A model generated the notes under the pieces. The model saw only the letters and a list, made by a program, of their open reading frames with translations. It had not been told where the DNA came from and did no database searches. A stretch of 47,883 nt of DNA from Pseudomonadota bacterium (GTDB taxonomy: Bacteria > Desulfobacterota > Binatia > Binatales > Binataceae): NCBI GenBank assembly GCA_021324885.1, contig JAJPIF010000027.1:1-47883 (forward strand). The letters run 5' to 3'. The number at the start of each line of letters is the position of its first letter. Positions within the stretch are counted from its first letter, which is position 1. The position numbers were made by a program, and so were the translations under genes. Below are positions 26,388-34,826 of the stretch, piece by piece.

Positions 26388-27080
26388 GTGAACCTGGCCG
26401 CCGCAGATGCCGCCCGGCTGCTTGAGATCGTCGGGATGAACGTAATGCTCAGCGGCGACAATGCGGTCGCCGTGGGCATGACCGTGCGCAATCTACGCGG
26501 GGCTCAACGGCGCCTGGCGGCGGCAGCCGGCATTGTCGTCGCCGTGCTGCTCCAGACCGCCGCAACCCTGACGCTGGCCGCGCTGCTGCGCCTGCCGGTG
26601 GTGTCGCTTGCTGGAGGACTGCTGCTCTGTATCATCGCAGTGCGTTTATTGCAGGACAACGGGAATGGCGCGCAAATCCCCTTGGCTCATCACTTCGCCC
26701 AGGGCCCGGTTGCCTCAATGGTCAAGGTTGTGGGGCTCTATCTCGTGATGAGTCCCGACAACATCCTGGCGATCGCGGCGGTTGGCCGCGGCCATCCCTG
26801 GCTGCTGACCGGCGGACTGTTGCTGAGCAGCACAGTGATCATTCCCGCCAGCCTGCTTATCGCCAACCTGATGAAGCGCTATCCGTTTATATTGACCGTC
26901 GGTGCTGGCGTGGTCGGATGGGTGGCGGGTTCGATGCTGGCCGGGCCGCTGCACCTTGACCACATCCTGGCCGGCGAACTGACTCGCTTCTTTATCCCAG
27001 CATTAATCACGGCGGCAGTCCTGGCTTCGCCCCTATGGTACCGGTTCCGAAACCGGCAACCCGACGGATTACGATTGTAA
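26388..27080 (+). CDS. TerC-family integral membrane protein (YjbE-like)
   Basis: 230 residues, GTG start, with about seven membrane helices. Two TerC repeats are marked by SGDNAVAV (22-29) and SPDNILAI (122-129), whose acidic residues form the metal site. TerC proteins export or meter metal ions such as Mn2+ and help metalate exported enzymes. The amine dehydrogenase heavy chain starts 40 nt downstream, so both may share a transcript; a link to metal or cofactor supply would be inference. Confidence 0.88.
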   Translation: MNLAAADAARLLEIVGMNVMLSGDNAVAVGMTVRNLRGAQRRLAAAAGIVVAVLLQTAATLTLAALLRLPVVSLAGGLLLCIIAVRLLQDNGNGAQIPLAHHFAQGPVASMVKVVGLYLVMSPDNILAIAAVGRGHPWLLTGGLLLSSTVIIPASLLIANLMKRYPFILTVGAGVVGWVAGSMLAGPLHLDHILAGELTRFFIPALITAAVLASPLWYRFRNRQPDGLRL

Positions 27081-27120
27081 GCGGCGCGCCAACGTGGTAC
27101 TGCACAGCTTCGGAGCTGGA

Positions 27121-28299
27121 ATGTCCAGGAAGGCTTGGTCGTTACTTTTCGTAATTTTCCTGATCTGCGTGACGGCAATGACCGTGCCGGCGCAACCTCC
27201 CCCGCCGGAAGGCGTAAGCGTCCGCGAACTCGGACCAATCCAGCCCCATTGGGTATTTCTGATCAGTCCGGCTGGCGTCGACAGCGAGGAAGCCACCAAA
27301 GTCGAAGTGATCGATGGCGACTCGCTTCAGTTCCTCGGGATGCTTACCGGCGGGGTGCTCGGCACCGCCGCGGTCTCGCCCGATCACCGATTCATTTACA
27401 TGGCCGATACTTTCTACTCGCGGGGCGCGCGCGGCGTGCGCACCGACGTGGTCACCACCTACGACGCGCGGCGGCTGGCTCCCGTCCGCGAGGTCATAAT
27501 TCCGCCCAAGCGCCAGCAAACCATTCCACCCGACAGTTCAGCTCTCGCGCTAACTCCGGACGGGCGCTTGCTGCTGGTCGCAAATCTGACGCCTGCCACC
27601 TCCATGACGGTGGTCGACCTTGGCAGCAACAAGGTGCTGGGCGAAATCGAAACTCCCGGATGCACCGGTATCCTCATTTCAGGCCCTCGCCGCTTCGAGT
27701 CGTTGTGCGGCGACGGCACCATGATCTCGATCGATTTCAATGACAGCGGCAGGATGACCGCCTCGCAGCGGATGGCCAGGCCGTTCTTCGATCCGGAAAA
27801 GGATCCGGTGTTCAGCGTCCCCGCGGTGCTCGGCCACACCGCATACTTCGTCAGCTATCACGCCATGGTCTATCCGGTTGACTGGTCGGTGGAACCGCCC
27901 AAGGCGGGTACGCCGTGGTCGATGCTGACTGACGCCCAGCGGCGCGAGGGATGGCGTCCGGGCGGATATCAACCGCTGGCCGGCTATGCGCCCGGCAATC
28001 TATTCTATGTTCTGATGCATCGAGGCGGCCAATGGAGTCATAAGCAGGCCGGAATCGAAGTTTGGGTTTACAGCGCGCAGCACAGGCGGCGGGTGGACCG
28101 CATTGTGCTTCCCCGTCCGGGAACCGACCTCTACGTGACGCGCGACAGCGACCCGCGGTTGTTCGTCGTCTCGCTGCCTGAACTCAACGGGCCGCCGACA
28201 CCAACCGCGCTGCAATCCTTTTCGACCAGGACTGGCCGATATTTGGGGGTATTGGATCAATTGCCCGGATTTCCATTGTGGATGTTCGGGGCGCCATAG
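27121..28299 (+). CDS. mauB: Methylamine/aromatic amine dehydrogenase heavy chain (MauB/AauB family)
   Basis: 392 residues from the ATG at 27121, picked because GGAG lies 5 nt upstream and a signal peptide (AWSLLFVIFLICVTAMTVPAQ) follows at once; an upstream GTG at 27094 lacks this. The mature protein is a seven-bladed beta-propeller with the family's ordered strands (HWVFLISP, VSPDHRFIYMADTFYSRG, LALTPDGRLLLVANL, GCTGIL, DLYVTRDSDPRLFVVSL). Known of the family: two heavy chains hold two small TTQ subunits in the periplasm; the enzyme oxidises primary amines to aldehyde and ammonia and passes electrons to a small redox carrier. Which amine this one prefers cannot be read. The light chain follows after 22 nt. 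Confidence 0.92.
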   Translation: MSRKAWSLLFVIFLICVTAMTVPAQPPPPEGVSVRELGPIQPHWVFLISPAGVDSEEATKVEVIDGDSLQFLGMLTGGVLGTAAVSPDHRFIYMADTFYSRGARGVRTDVVTTYDARRLAPVREVIIPPKRQQTIPPDSSALALTPDGRLLLVANLTPATSMTVVDLGSNKVLGEIETPGCTGILISGPRRFESLCGDGTMISIDFNDSGRMTASQRMARPFFDPEKDPVFSVPAVLGHTAYFVSYHAMVYPVDWSVEPPKAGTPWSMLTDAQRREGWRPGGYQPLAGYAPGNLFYVLMHRGGQWSHKQAGIEVWVYSAQHRRRVDRIVLPRPGTDLYVTRDSDPRLFVVSLPELNGPPTPTALQSFSTRTGRYLGVLDQLPGFPLWMFGAP

Positions 28300-28321
28300 T
28301 GGCTCACAGCCGCTTGCTCAG

Positions 28322-28840
28322 ATGGAAGAAAGAGTAATGGATGCGCTGGTTGAACGCGTGACTCGAACCGTGGCGATGCGAACCTCGCGCCGCGGAATCC
28401 TTGGAATGCTGGGCAAACTGATTGCCGGCGCGATGGTGCTGCCATTGCTGCCGGTGGAGCGGGTTTCCGCGCGCGCCAATACTGCCGAGGCAGCGGAGGA
28501 AGGCGACCCGCTGAGCTGCGATTACTGGCGTTACTGCGGTTTTGACGGATCGCTGTGCGGATGCTGCGGCGGCAGCACCACGCAATGTCCTCCCGGAACG
28601 ATGATGTCGCCGACTTCATGGGTCGGCAGCTGCAAACATCCGATCGACGGCAAGGATTACATGATCGGCTACCGCGACTGCTGCGGAAAGGATCAATGCG
28701 GTCGCTGCTTTTGCCAGAACAACAAGGGCGACATGCCGTTGTATCGCACCCAGCTCGACAACGGCGTGACCTGGTGCTTCGGCACCGCCAGCTTCGTCGT
28801 CAACTGCACCACCGCAGTCAAACTGGGCCTGAAGAGCTGA
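28322..28840 (+). CDS. mauA: TTQ-bearing amine dehydrogenase light chain (MauA/AauA family)
   Basis: 172 residues. A long leader with a Tat-like TSRRGILGMLG at 21-31 and a hydrophobic core to about 43 precedes the mature domain, which has 14 cysteines in the family pattern (CDYWRYC, CGCCGG, DCCGKDQCGRCFC). The two cofactor tryptophans are W100 (in SWVGSC) and W151 (in TWCFG), 51 residues apart, and the catalytic Asp is D119, 19 after the first Trp. Those spacings equal Trp57/Trp108/Asp76 of Paracoccus methylamine dehydrogenase and Trp109/Trp160/Asp128 of aromatic amine dehydrogenase. An active TTQ subunit is therefore expected. An in-frame ATG at 28337 is an alternative start. Confidence 0.95.
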   Translation: MEERVMDALVERVTRTVAMRTSRRGILGMLGKLIAGAMVLPLLPVERVSARANTAEAAEEGDPLSCDYWRYCGFDGSLCGCCGGSTTQCPPGTMMSPTSWVGSCKHPIDGKDYMIGYRDCCGKDQCGRCFCQNNKGDMPLYRTQLDNGVTWCFGTASFVVNCTTAVKLGLKS

Positions 28841-28857
28841 ATCCCGCGGCTGTTCAC

Positions 28858-29379
28858 ATGGATAGCGCCCAGGTGCGCTTATCAATTCGCGCTTCAAAGC
28901 TGGGGGCCGCCATCCTGGCTGTGGTGGCGATAGTATCCCGCGCAGCGAGCGTCAATGCTTCGGGCGCCCAACTGTTCATCACTCACTGTGCCGTTTGCCA
29001 TCAGCCCAACGGACAAGGCATTCCGGGGATGTATCCGCCGTTGGCAAATTCGGCGGGAATATTTGCGCGTTCCAGCGACGGACGCGCCTATCTGGTGCAC
29101 GTGGTGTCATTCGGGCTGGCCGGTCCGATCGAGGTCGATGGCACGTCTTACAATGGTTTCATGCAATCGTGGGCAGCGCAGCTTTCCGACGAGGACATCT
29201 CGCAGGTCCTCAATTACGTGCTTGAGAATTTCAACTCGAAACTGCTGCCCGGCGGCTTCAAACCATTTACCGCTCACGAAGTGGAACGCTATCGGACTCA
29301 CGCGATGACGTCCGGCGACGTTTACCGCGAGTTGCAAACCCTAGGCGCCGCTGCGGTGAAGGCGGATCCCGCAAGGTAG
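28858..29379 (+). CDS. Exported monohaem cytochrome c in the amine dehydrogenase operon
   Basis: 173 residues. A signal peptide or membrane anchor (LGAAILAVVAIVSRAASVNA) precedes a class I cytochrome c with haem motif C44-A-V-C47-H48 and an axial Met candidate M102 in YNGFMQSW, then LSDEDISQVLNYVL. An extension follows with GGFKPFTAHEVERYR. Inferred: electron acceptor for the amine dehydrogenase or carrier to the oxidase, like the monohaem cytochrome predicted from orf-2 of the Alcaligenes faecalis aau cluster. It is 17 nt after the light-chain stop. Confidence 0.88.
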   Translation: MDSAQVRLSIRASKLGAAILAVVAIVSRAASVNASGAQLFITHCAVCHQPNGQGIPGMYPPLANSAGIFARSSDGRAYLVHVVSFGLAGPIEVDGTSYNGFMQSWAAQLSDEDISQVLNYVLENFNSKLLPGGFKPFTAHEVERYRTHAMTSGDVYRELQTLGAAAVKADPAR

Positions 29380-29383
29380 GAAG

Positions 29384-29869
29384 TTGCTTGCCGCCAAATG
29401 GCAGATTGTGTGCGCAGTTCTCATGATCGCGCTCCCCGCGCATGCCACGCCGCCCGATCAGATTTACACGCTCAACTGCTGGGGATGCCATCAGCCGCAT
29501 GCCCAGGGAATTCCTGGCAGCGTGCCGCGTTTGGCCAACTCGATGGGCTGTTTCCTCCATCTGCCCGAAGGCCGCGCCTATCTGGCCGAAGTCCCCGGCG
29601 TGGCTTCCGCACCGCTGAGCGACGATGAGATCGCGCGTGTTCTCAACTGGATGCTCCTGACCTTCAGCCGGCCCCAGATTCCCAAGGACTTCATCCCCTA
29701 CACCGCGCATGAAATCCACAACTACCGGCGGCACAAGCTGGTCAACGTAACCGCTACGCGCCGCAAACTGGCGGCCGAACTTATGGCGATGGGCTTGCAG
29801 GTATCTGACGACGGCGAATCGGCATCGGCTGGCGCACCAGGCAGCCCCCCTGCACGGCCAAAACCCTAG
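29384..29869 (+). CDS. Second exported cytochrome c-like protein lacking the Met-ligand loop
   Basis: 161 residues from TTG 29384; the next in-frame ATG (29423) would cut the signal peptide. Signal peptide QIVCAVLMIALPAHA, then haem motif C32-W-G-C35-H36. Compared with the preceding cytochrome, the loop between YLAEV and LSDDEI is about 19 residues shorter and contains no Met, so the usual sixth haem ligand is gone; Met54 (ANSMGCF) is the only Met between the haem motif and the last helix. It shares the extension FIPYTAHEIHNYR with its neighbour, showing descent from one ancestor. The C-terminal tail is Pro/Ala-rich. Electron carrier or haem enzyme; see findings. It stops 8 nt before the convergent mauD stop. 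Confidence 0.8.
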   Translation: MLAAKWQIVCAVLMIALPAHATPPDQIYTLNCWGCHQPHAQGIPGSVPRLANSMGCFLHLPEGRAYLAEVPGVASAPLSDDEIARVLNWMLLTFSRPQIPKDFIPYTAHEIHNYRRHKLVNVTATRRKLAAELMAMGLQVSDDGESASAGAPGSPPARPKP

Positions 29870-29877
29870 AGCCTTAT

Positions 29878-30480
29878 TCAGGCCCGTGGCTTGGCATCGC
29901 GCAGGTATTGCTGGATCGAAGCGACGCCGAGTTCCTGCGCCTCCAGGATACTCTCCAGATGCTCGCGCGTGTTGACCAGGCCCTTGGCGCGGATGATTCC
30001 CTGCTCGTCGATCAGCACCGCGTAGGGCAGCTTGCCGATTCGGAAAGTCATGCCCAGTTCCGCCGACAACACCATCGGGTAGTCGTCGATACGCTGCGCC
30101 CTGACGAAACGCTCCTGCTCCGCGCGGTCGCCGTCGCTGGCGAAAACCAGGTGCAGCAGCGGATGCGGTCTGGCGATCGATTTAGCCACCGGAATCAGCT
30201 TCTTGCACACCGGACAGGTGGGCGAAACAAACATCACCAGGGTGCTTTTTCCGTCGGATGATGGACGGCCCAATGAGAGCGGCCGTTGATTGATATCCAT
30301 CAAATCAAACACCGGGGAGCGGTCGCCGGCCTGCGGCCCGCGATCGATGGTCAGCGCACCCATCGGCGCAATCCGCTCGTGCAGAACGCCAATCTGGCGG
30401 ATCAACGCGAACACCACCACGCTAAGACAAAGCACTGCGATCCACAGCACGATTTGCGAGATCAGCACCGCTTCAAGCAT
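29878..30480 (-). CDS. mauD: MauD-like thiol-disulphide oxidoreductase
   Basis: 200 residues: an N-terminal membrane helix (about 5-28), a linker, and a thioredoxin-like periplasmic domain with C89-P-V-C92 in FVSPTCPVCKKLIP. The order and the cis-Pro region (IGKLPYAVLIDEQG) match MauD. MauD is needed for folding and disulphide formation of the cysteine-rich TTQ subunit in the periplasm. It overlaps mauE by 8 nt and is the second gene of a minus-strand mauE-mauD pair that converges on the dehydrogenase operon. Confidence 0.88.
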   Translation of the reverse strand: MLEAVLISQIVLWIAVLCLSVVVFALIRQIGVLHERIAPMGALTIDRGPQAGDRSPVFDLMDINQRPLSLGRPSSDGKSTLVMFVSPTCPVCKKLIPVAKSIARPHPLLHLVFASDGDRAEQERFVRAQRIDDYPMVLSAELGMTFRIGKLPYAVLIDEQGIIRAKGLVNTREHLESILEAQELGVASIQQYLRDAKPRA

Positions 30481-31066
30481 CGATCCGCTCCAGTTGCCGG
30501 ATCCATGGCGCGTTGGCGAGGATGTAGTTCATTGACAAATAAAGCATCATCAACGTGGCCGCTCCACAAACGATCGTGACGAGGTCGATGCTTGCCATGG
30601 GCCGCGATGCGATCGGAAAGGCCACGCCGATAGCGGCTGCGATCAGAATCAGATTTCGCACAATCAGCCATCCACTGAGCGTCTGCCTGAACGCCGGCCC
30701 GAAGCATCCGCAATCGATCTGACGGCGCCCGCGCGCAAGGTTGATTGCAACAGCCGCGGTGAACATCCCAACCATTACGGCCAGGATCGCGGCGGCGCGT
30801 TGTTGCACGGAGGGCACCAGCAATCCGACGGCCGCCGACGACTCAATCGCCGGGATTATCCATGCCGCCGGGCTCGACCAGGCCGCGGGCAGGATTCGGT
30901 AGTTTTCCACCGCTGCGGCGAACTCTCGCAGGTCGGCGAGCTTCATCGCCGCGGACGCCGCGAAAAGCATCGCCAGCGTAAGCGCCAGCGTCCAGCTCAG
31001 GCCAGGGTCCATCGTCGTCATATAGCGCGAGCTGCCGCGTTTCTCCATCGAAAGTTCACTCGACAT
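30473..31066 (-). CDS. mauE: MauE-like membrane protein (DoxX-like)
   Basis: 197 residues with about five hydrophobic segments and the MauE hallmark GRRQIDCGCFG, whose C119 and C121 form a redox-type pair. Known of the family: MauE works with MauD in export and folding of the amine dehydrogenase small subunit. The start could be ATG 31066 or one of three in-frame ATGs down to 31012; none has a clear ribosome site. Divergent from the amidohydrolase at 31171 across ~100 bp. Confidence 0.85.
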   Translation of the reverse strand: MSSELSMEKRGSSRYMTTMDPGLSWTLALTLAMLFAASAAMKLADLREFAAAVENYRILPAAWSSPAAWIIPAIESSAAVGLLVPSVQQRAAAILAVMVGMFTAAVAINLARGRRQIDCGCFGPAFRQTLSGWLIVRNLILIAAAIGVAFPIASRPMASIDLVTIVCGAATLMMLYLSMNYILANAPWIRQLERIDA

Positions 31067-31170
31067 CTCGGTCAGAGTGCGGGATAATCCGGCCAGCTTT
31101 GCCAGGGAAGGTGGCCGTCATGAAATCCGCGCCAGGTCGATTTCGGAGCCGACGCTGAAGGAGAACTCCG

Positions 31171-32322
31171 ATGCGCAAATACCAGGTGATCTCGGGCGAC
31201 GGTCACGTCGAGGTGCCGCTGGACTGGTCCACTCGAGTGCCTGCGCGCTATCGCGAAATGGCACCGCATTTGGTTCGCAACGCCGACGGCAGTGAAACCT
31301 GGATCATGGATCAATGGAAGCGCGACTGCATCGGAAACCTGTACTGCGGCTTGCGCTATGATGAGTTCACGCCCAAAAGCGCGCCGACCTACCATTTCCC
31401 CGACGGCTCGCCGCGTCCAGGGACGGGCGACGGCGCGCAGCGCCTGCGCGAACAGGATCAGGACGGAATCGACGCCGAAGTGCTCTATTACCCGATTTAC
31501 GGGCCGCGCCTGATGGCCAACATGATCCGTAAGGACAGGCAATGCTACCTGGAGCTGATCCGCGCCTACAACACGTTTCTGGCGCAGGAGTATTGCAGCG
31601 TCGCGCCCGACCGCCTGCTTGGCGTAGCCCTGGTGCCCGAAACCGGCGTTGACGATGCCGTCGCCGAAATCGAGCGAGCGCGCAAAATGGGGCTGCGCGC
31701 GGCCTCGCTTACGATGTGGCCCAACGGTAGTCCCGATCCCGCGCCCGAGGATGATCGCTTCTGGGCCGCCGCCCTCGATCTCGACGTCAAGATGGCCGTG
31801 CATGTGAATTTCGGCGGTCCACCCAAAATGGTTGAAGGTGTTACGGCCGAATCGACCGTGTGCGGCACGATGCAATCGGGGCCCAACTGCGGAACCATCG
31901 GCCGCCTGATCCTGTACGTGTTCGACAAGTTCCCGCAACTGCGCTTCTATTTCGCCGAGACCCAGGCCGGATGGCTGCCGCATGGACTGAACTGGGTCGA
32001 TGAATTCTACCTGCGCTGGTACACCTATTTCGATCTCAAGCTCAAAAAGATGCCCAGCCAGTACTGGCGCGACCACTGTCTGTTCGGCTTCGTGCACGAT
32101 CGGCTCGCGATGAAGCTGCGCCATTACAGCAGCACCGACATGCTGATTTGGGGCAGCGATTTTCCGCACAGCCAGGGCACCTATCCCGACTCCCGGGAAA
32201 TCCTGACCGAACTGCTCGAAGACGTGCCGGAAGTTGACCGGCGCAAGGTGCTGGTAACCAACGCCTGCCGCTTCTTCGGTCTGGATCCCGAAGCGGAGAT
32301 TACGCCTACCCCCGGCCATTAA
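31171..32322 (+). CDS. Amidohydrolase-2 family metal-dependent hydrolase/decarboxylase
   Basis: 383 residues. Candidate metal ligands D10-G-H12 at the start, H211 in AVHVNFGG, E263/H271 in FAETQAGWLPH, and D330 in IWGSDFPHSQG. This is the ACMSD/gamma-resorcylate decarboxylase-like group, acting on cyclic or aromatic carboxylates by hydrolysis or decarboxylation; the exact substrate is not readable. GGAG lies 7 nt before the ATG. It starts a plus-strand run with an unknown protein and an LLM oxidoreductase, suggesting a catabolic pathway. Confidence 0.88.
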   Translation: MRKYQVISGDGHVEVPLDWSTRVPARYREMAPHLVRNADGSETWIMDQWKRDCIGNLYCGLRYDEFTPKSAPTYHFPDGSPRPGTGDGAQRLREQDQDGIDAEVLYYPIYGPRLMANMIRKDRQCYLELIRAYNTFLAQEYCSVAPDRLLGVALVPETGVDDAVAEIERARKMGLRAASLTMWPNGSPDPAPEDDRFWAAALDLDVKMAVHVNFGGPPKMVEGVTAESTVCGTMQSGPNCGTIGRLILYVFDKFPQLRFYFAETQAGWLPHGLNWVDEFYLRWYTYFDLKLKKMPSQYWRDHCLFGFVHDRLAMKLRHYSSTDMLIWGSDFPHSQGTYPDSREILTELLEDVPEVDRRKVLVTNACRFFGLDPEAEITPTPGH

Positions 32323-32355
32323 TAGGCTCATCGAGTTTCGGGAGAAAAAGCAAAA

Positions 32356-32892
32356 ATGGCCGCACTGAAGATCACGGTGAATTGCCGCTCGATGCTGATA
32401 AGCACGGCGTTCTTCCGCTTTTCCAAGGGCGTGGAGCACTGCTATTACGCGCTGCTGTTCACCTCCGAACCGTATCTCAGCATGGGCGCGAAGCCATGGC
32501 TCTCATGGCTGGAAATCGGGTTCCATCTGGCGGCGCGTGAAGCTCCGTCCGCCGCCGGCGCGGATCGCATGCTGATTGACGCGCGGCCCGGGCGCAATTT
32601 CGAAATCACCGCGTCGGCTGCGAGCGCCAACCCGCTGGTGCGGCTGCGCGAATTGGTAACCGAACTGGATCGGGTCCGCCGGAGCCTGGGCTCGGCCGGC
32701 GCAAAGGACCGGCTCGCCGCTATCGCCTCCGACCGGCAAGTAAAAGCCATGTTGCTGACGCCGCTGGAAAAGGCCTTGACGGCCAACTCGATTCCAGCCG
32801 ATGGAAGGCAGGCCTATGCGGCTATGATCGATCGCGGACTGCTCGCGATTTGCGAGCCCCAAATCACCTCAATTGAGATGGCGTCGAGCTGA
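32356..32892 (+). CDS. Unknown 178-aa cytoplasmic protein
   Basis: Begins 33 nt after the amidohydrolase, with GGGAG upstream. The first half is beta-rich with aromatic residues (FFRFSKGVEHCYYALLF), the second half is helical. No signal peptide, membrane segment or known motif. I do not recognise it; its place between a hydrolase and an LLM oxidoreductase suggests the same pathway. Confidence 0.6.
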   Translation: MAALKITVNCRSMLISTAFFRFSKGVEHCYYALLFTSEPYLSMGAKPWLSWLEIGFHLAAREAPSAAGADRMLIDARPGRNFEITASAASANPLVRLRELVTELDRVRRSLGSAGAKDRLAAIASDRQVKAMLLTPLEKALTANSIPADGRQAYAAMIDRGLLAICEPQITSIEMASS

Positions 32893-32958
32893 CAACAACC
32901 CGTTGCGGCGAATTACGCGCAAGAGCGGAAACAGACTCAACCGGAGGCTTCGCACTAC

Positions 32959-34137
32959 ATGAAATTCGGAATTTTCCTTCCCCCTTTTCATCCGCCCGGA
33001 CAGGATCCAGCGCTGGCTTATGAGCGCGATTTGGAACTGGTCCAATGGCTGGACGATCTCGGTTACGACGAAGCCTACTTCGGCGAGCATCATTCAGCCG
33101 GATGGGAGATCATACCTTCGCCCGATATCTTTATTGCGGCGGCGGCCCAGCGCACCCGGCGGATCAAGCTCGGCGCGGGCGTAGTCAGCATCCCCTACCA
33201 CCATCCGTTCCACGTCGCCAATCGCTACGCGATGCTCGATCAGATCACCCGCGGACGCGTGATCCTCGGATGCGGTCCGGGCGCGCTGCCGGGCGACGCC
33301 TATATGCTGGGAATCGATCCGGCAACCCAGCGCAAGAAACTGATCGAAGGCGTAAAGGCGATCAAGCGGCTGTTCACCGAAGAGGGCGGCGTGACGATCG
33401 ACGGTTCATGGTTCACGCTCAATGACGCTCACCTGCAGGTCAAGCCGTTTCAAAAACCGCACATGCCGATATTTGTAGCCAGTCTGTTTTCGCCTTCGGG
33501 GATGATGGCGGCAGGCGAGCTGGGCACCGGCCTTTTGACGCTGCTGGGCTTCGTCAAGGGTTTCGGCGAACTGCGCGATCGATGGGCGATCGTGGAGGAA
33601 ACCGCGGCCGAGTTCGGCAATACCGTCGATCGAAGGGATTGGCGTCTCACTCTGCCTTTCCATCTGGCGGACTCGCGCAGCGAGGCCCTAAGCGACGTGC
33701 GCGAAGTCGGCAATCTGCTGGTGCAGCAGTATTTCGCCGTCCCCACGCGGCAGGCAACGCCGGGACAGCCGGGCGCGATTGATGCGATGCCGATCGAGCA
33801 GTTGGCGGAGGAAGGCGGCGTAATCCTGGGCACGCCTGACGATGCGATCGCGAAAATCCGCGAGTTGCAGGAGATAAGCGGAGGGTTCGGCGGTTTCCTC
33901 AACATGGCCGTGGACTGGACCACGCGCGAAAAAACCCGCCGATCCTACGAACTGTTCGCCCGCTATGTCGCTCCGGTATTCACTGAAAATCTCGGCTCGA
34001 TCCCCTATTCATGGCAATGGACGCTGGCACGACGCGAAAAACTCGCCGCGCGGGGAGGAATTGGCGTCAAGCTCGCCACCCAGGAGTACCTGGATAAGAA
34101 AGCGGCCCGCGAAAAGGAAGACGGCGCCGTAAACTAG
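32959..34137 (+). CDS. LLM-class flavin monooxygenase/oxidoreductase, copy 3
   Basis: 392 residues of luciferase-like TIM barrel: MKFGIFLPPFHPPGQ, GYDEAYFGEHHSAGWE at about 35-50, GVVSIPYHHPFHVANRYAMLDQ, ITRGRVILGCGPG and a C-terminal region ILGTPDDAIAKIRELQEISGG. The longer length and EHH motif set it apart from the two short F420-type copies and point to the limonene-monooxygenase/alkanal-type branch, which may use FMNH2 instead. GGAGG precedes the ATG by 11 nt. Last gene of the small plus-strand catabolic set. Confidence 0.9.
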   Translation: MKFGIFLPPFHPPGQDPALAYERDLELVQWLDDLGYDEAYFGEHHSAGWEIIPSPDIFIAAAAQRTRRIKLGAGVVSIPYHHPFHVANRYAMLDQITRGRVILGCGPGALPGDAYMLGIDPATQRKKLIEGVKAIKRLFTEEGGVTIDGSWFTLNDAHLQVKPFQKPHMPIFVASLFSPSGMMAAGELGTGLLTLLGFVKGFGELRDRWAIVEETAAEFGNTVDRRDWRLTLPFHLADSRSEALSDVREVGNLLVQQYFAVPTRQATPGQPGAIDAMPIEQLAEEGGVILGTPDDAIAKIRELQEISGGFGGFLNMAVDWTTREKTRRSYELFARYVAPVFTENLGSIPYSWQWTLARREKLAARGGIGVKLATQEYLDKKAAREKEDGAVN

Positions 34138-34301
34138 TTTCGTTCGTGCACGCAGTCCTGCCGCCAGCCACGGTTCGCGAGGGCGCCGGCCGATCAGTCA
34201 CGAACGGATGAACCACGCTTCCGGAGAAGGCGGAAGATGACCACGAACCGAACGGCGAGCTGCGAAACGGCTGCCTGACGGCCACCCGTCGCGGCGGCAA
34301 G

Positions 34302-34664
34302 TTATGCTGACTTCATCCCCGGAGCGCCGGTGAACATCAGGATGAAGCGCACGCCCTGCGGACCGGCTTGCAGCGGTCCATACACCGTGTTGGGCTCGAT
34401 TTGGATCGCGTCGCCGGGGCCGAAACGCTCCTCGCCGATACTCACCTCGCCGTCCAGTATGTAAACGAGCTCGCGCGCCGCATGGCTGTGCGCTTCGACG
34501 ATCCATTGCGGTGCATATTCAACCACCCGCAGCATCATGCCGGTTTCGGCCGGTTCGAAGTAAGGCTTGGTGCGCACGCCCCAGGCCGTCTTGCCCGAAC
34601 CGGTCGCGGTCCGATTTTCCTCCCAGCCAATGGTGTCTCCCCGCCTGGTGTGAATTGCGCCCAT
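34302..34664 (-). CDS. Single-domain cupin
   Basis: 120 residues. Cupin motif 1 reads EAHSHAARELVYILDG with two His and a Glu as metal ligands; motif 2 is GPGDAIQIEPNTVYGP, in which the usual third His is not obvious. Cupins of this size bind a metal and a small ligand, or are dioxygenases or isomerases. Convergent with the LLM gene at 34137, 164 bp apart with nothing recognisable between. Confidence 0.8.
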   Translation of the reverse strand: MGAIHTRRGDTIGWEENRTATGSGKTAWGVRTKPYFEPAETGMMLRVVEYAPQWIVEAHSHAARELVYILDGEVSIGEERFGPGDAIQIEPNTVYGPLQAGPQGVRFILMFTGAPGMKSA

Positions 34665-34826
34665 TTTCGATCTCCAATCGCGCGAAGTTGAAAATCAGCT
34701 CCCGTTCATCCATTACTCCGCCACGCGGATATGTCGCAACCGCTGGAAGGGCAATGGAGCAGGCCGCACGGTTAGGGCCGGGCGGATGCTGCGCCGCCAG
34801 CTCGAAATCGAGCTGACGGCGTGGGC

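Noticed and set aside
31072-32439. 455-codon frame antisense to the amidohydrolase
   Set aside because: Shadow of a real gene; no motif, and it would overlap the mauE promoter and two genes.
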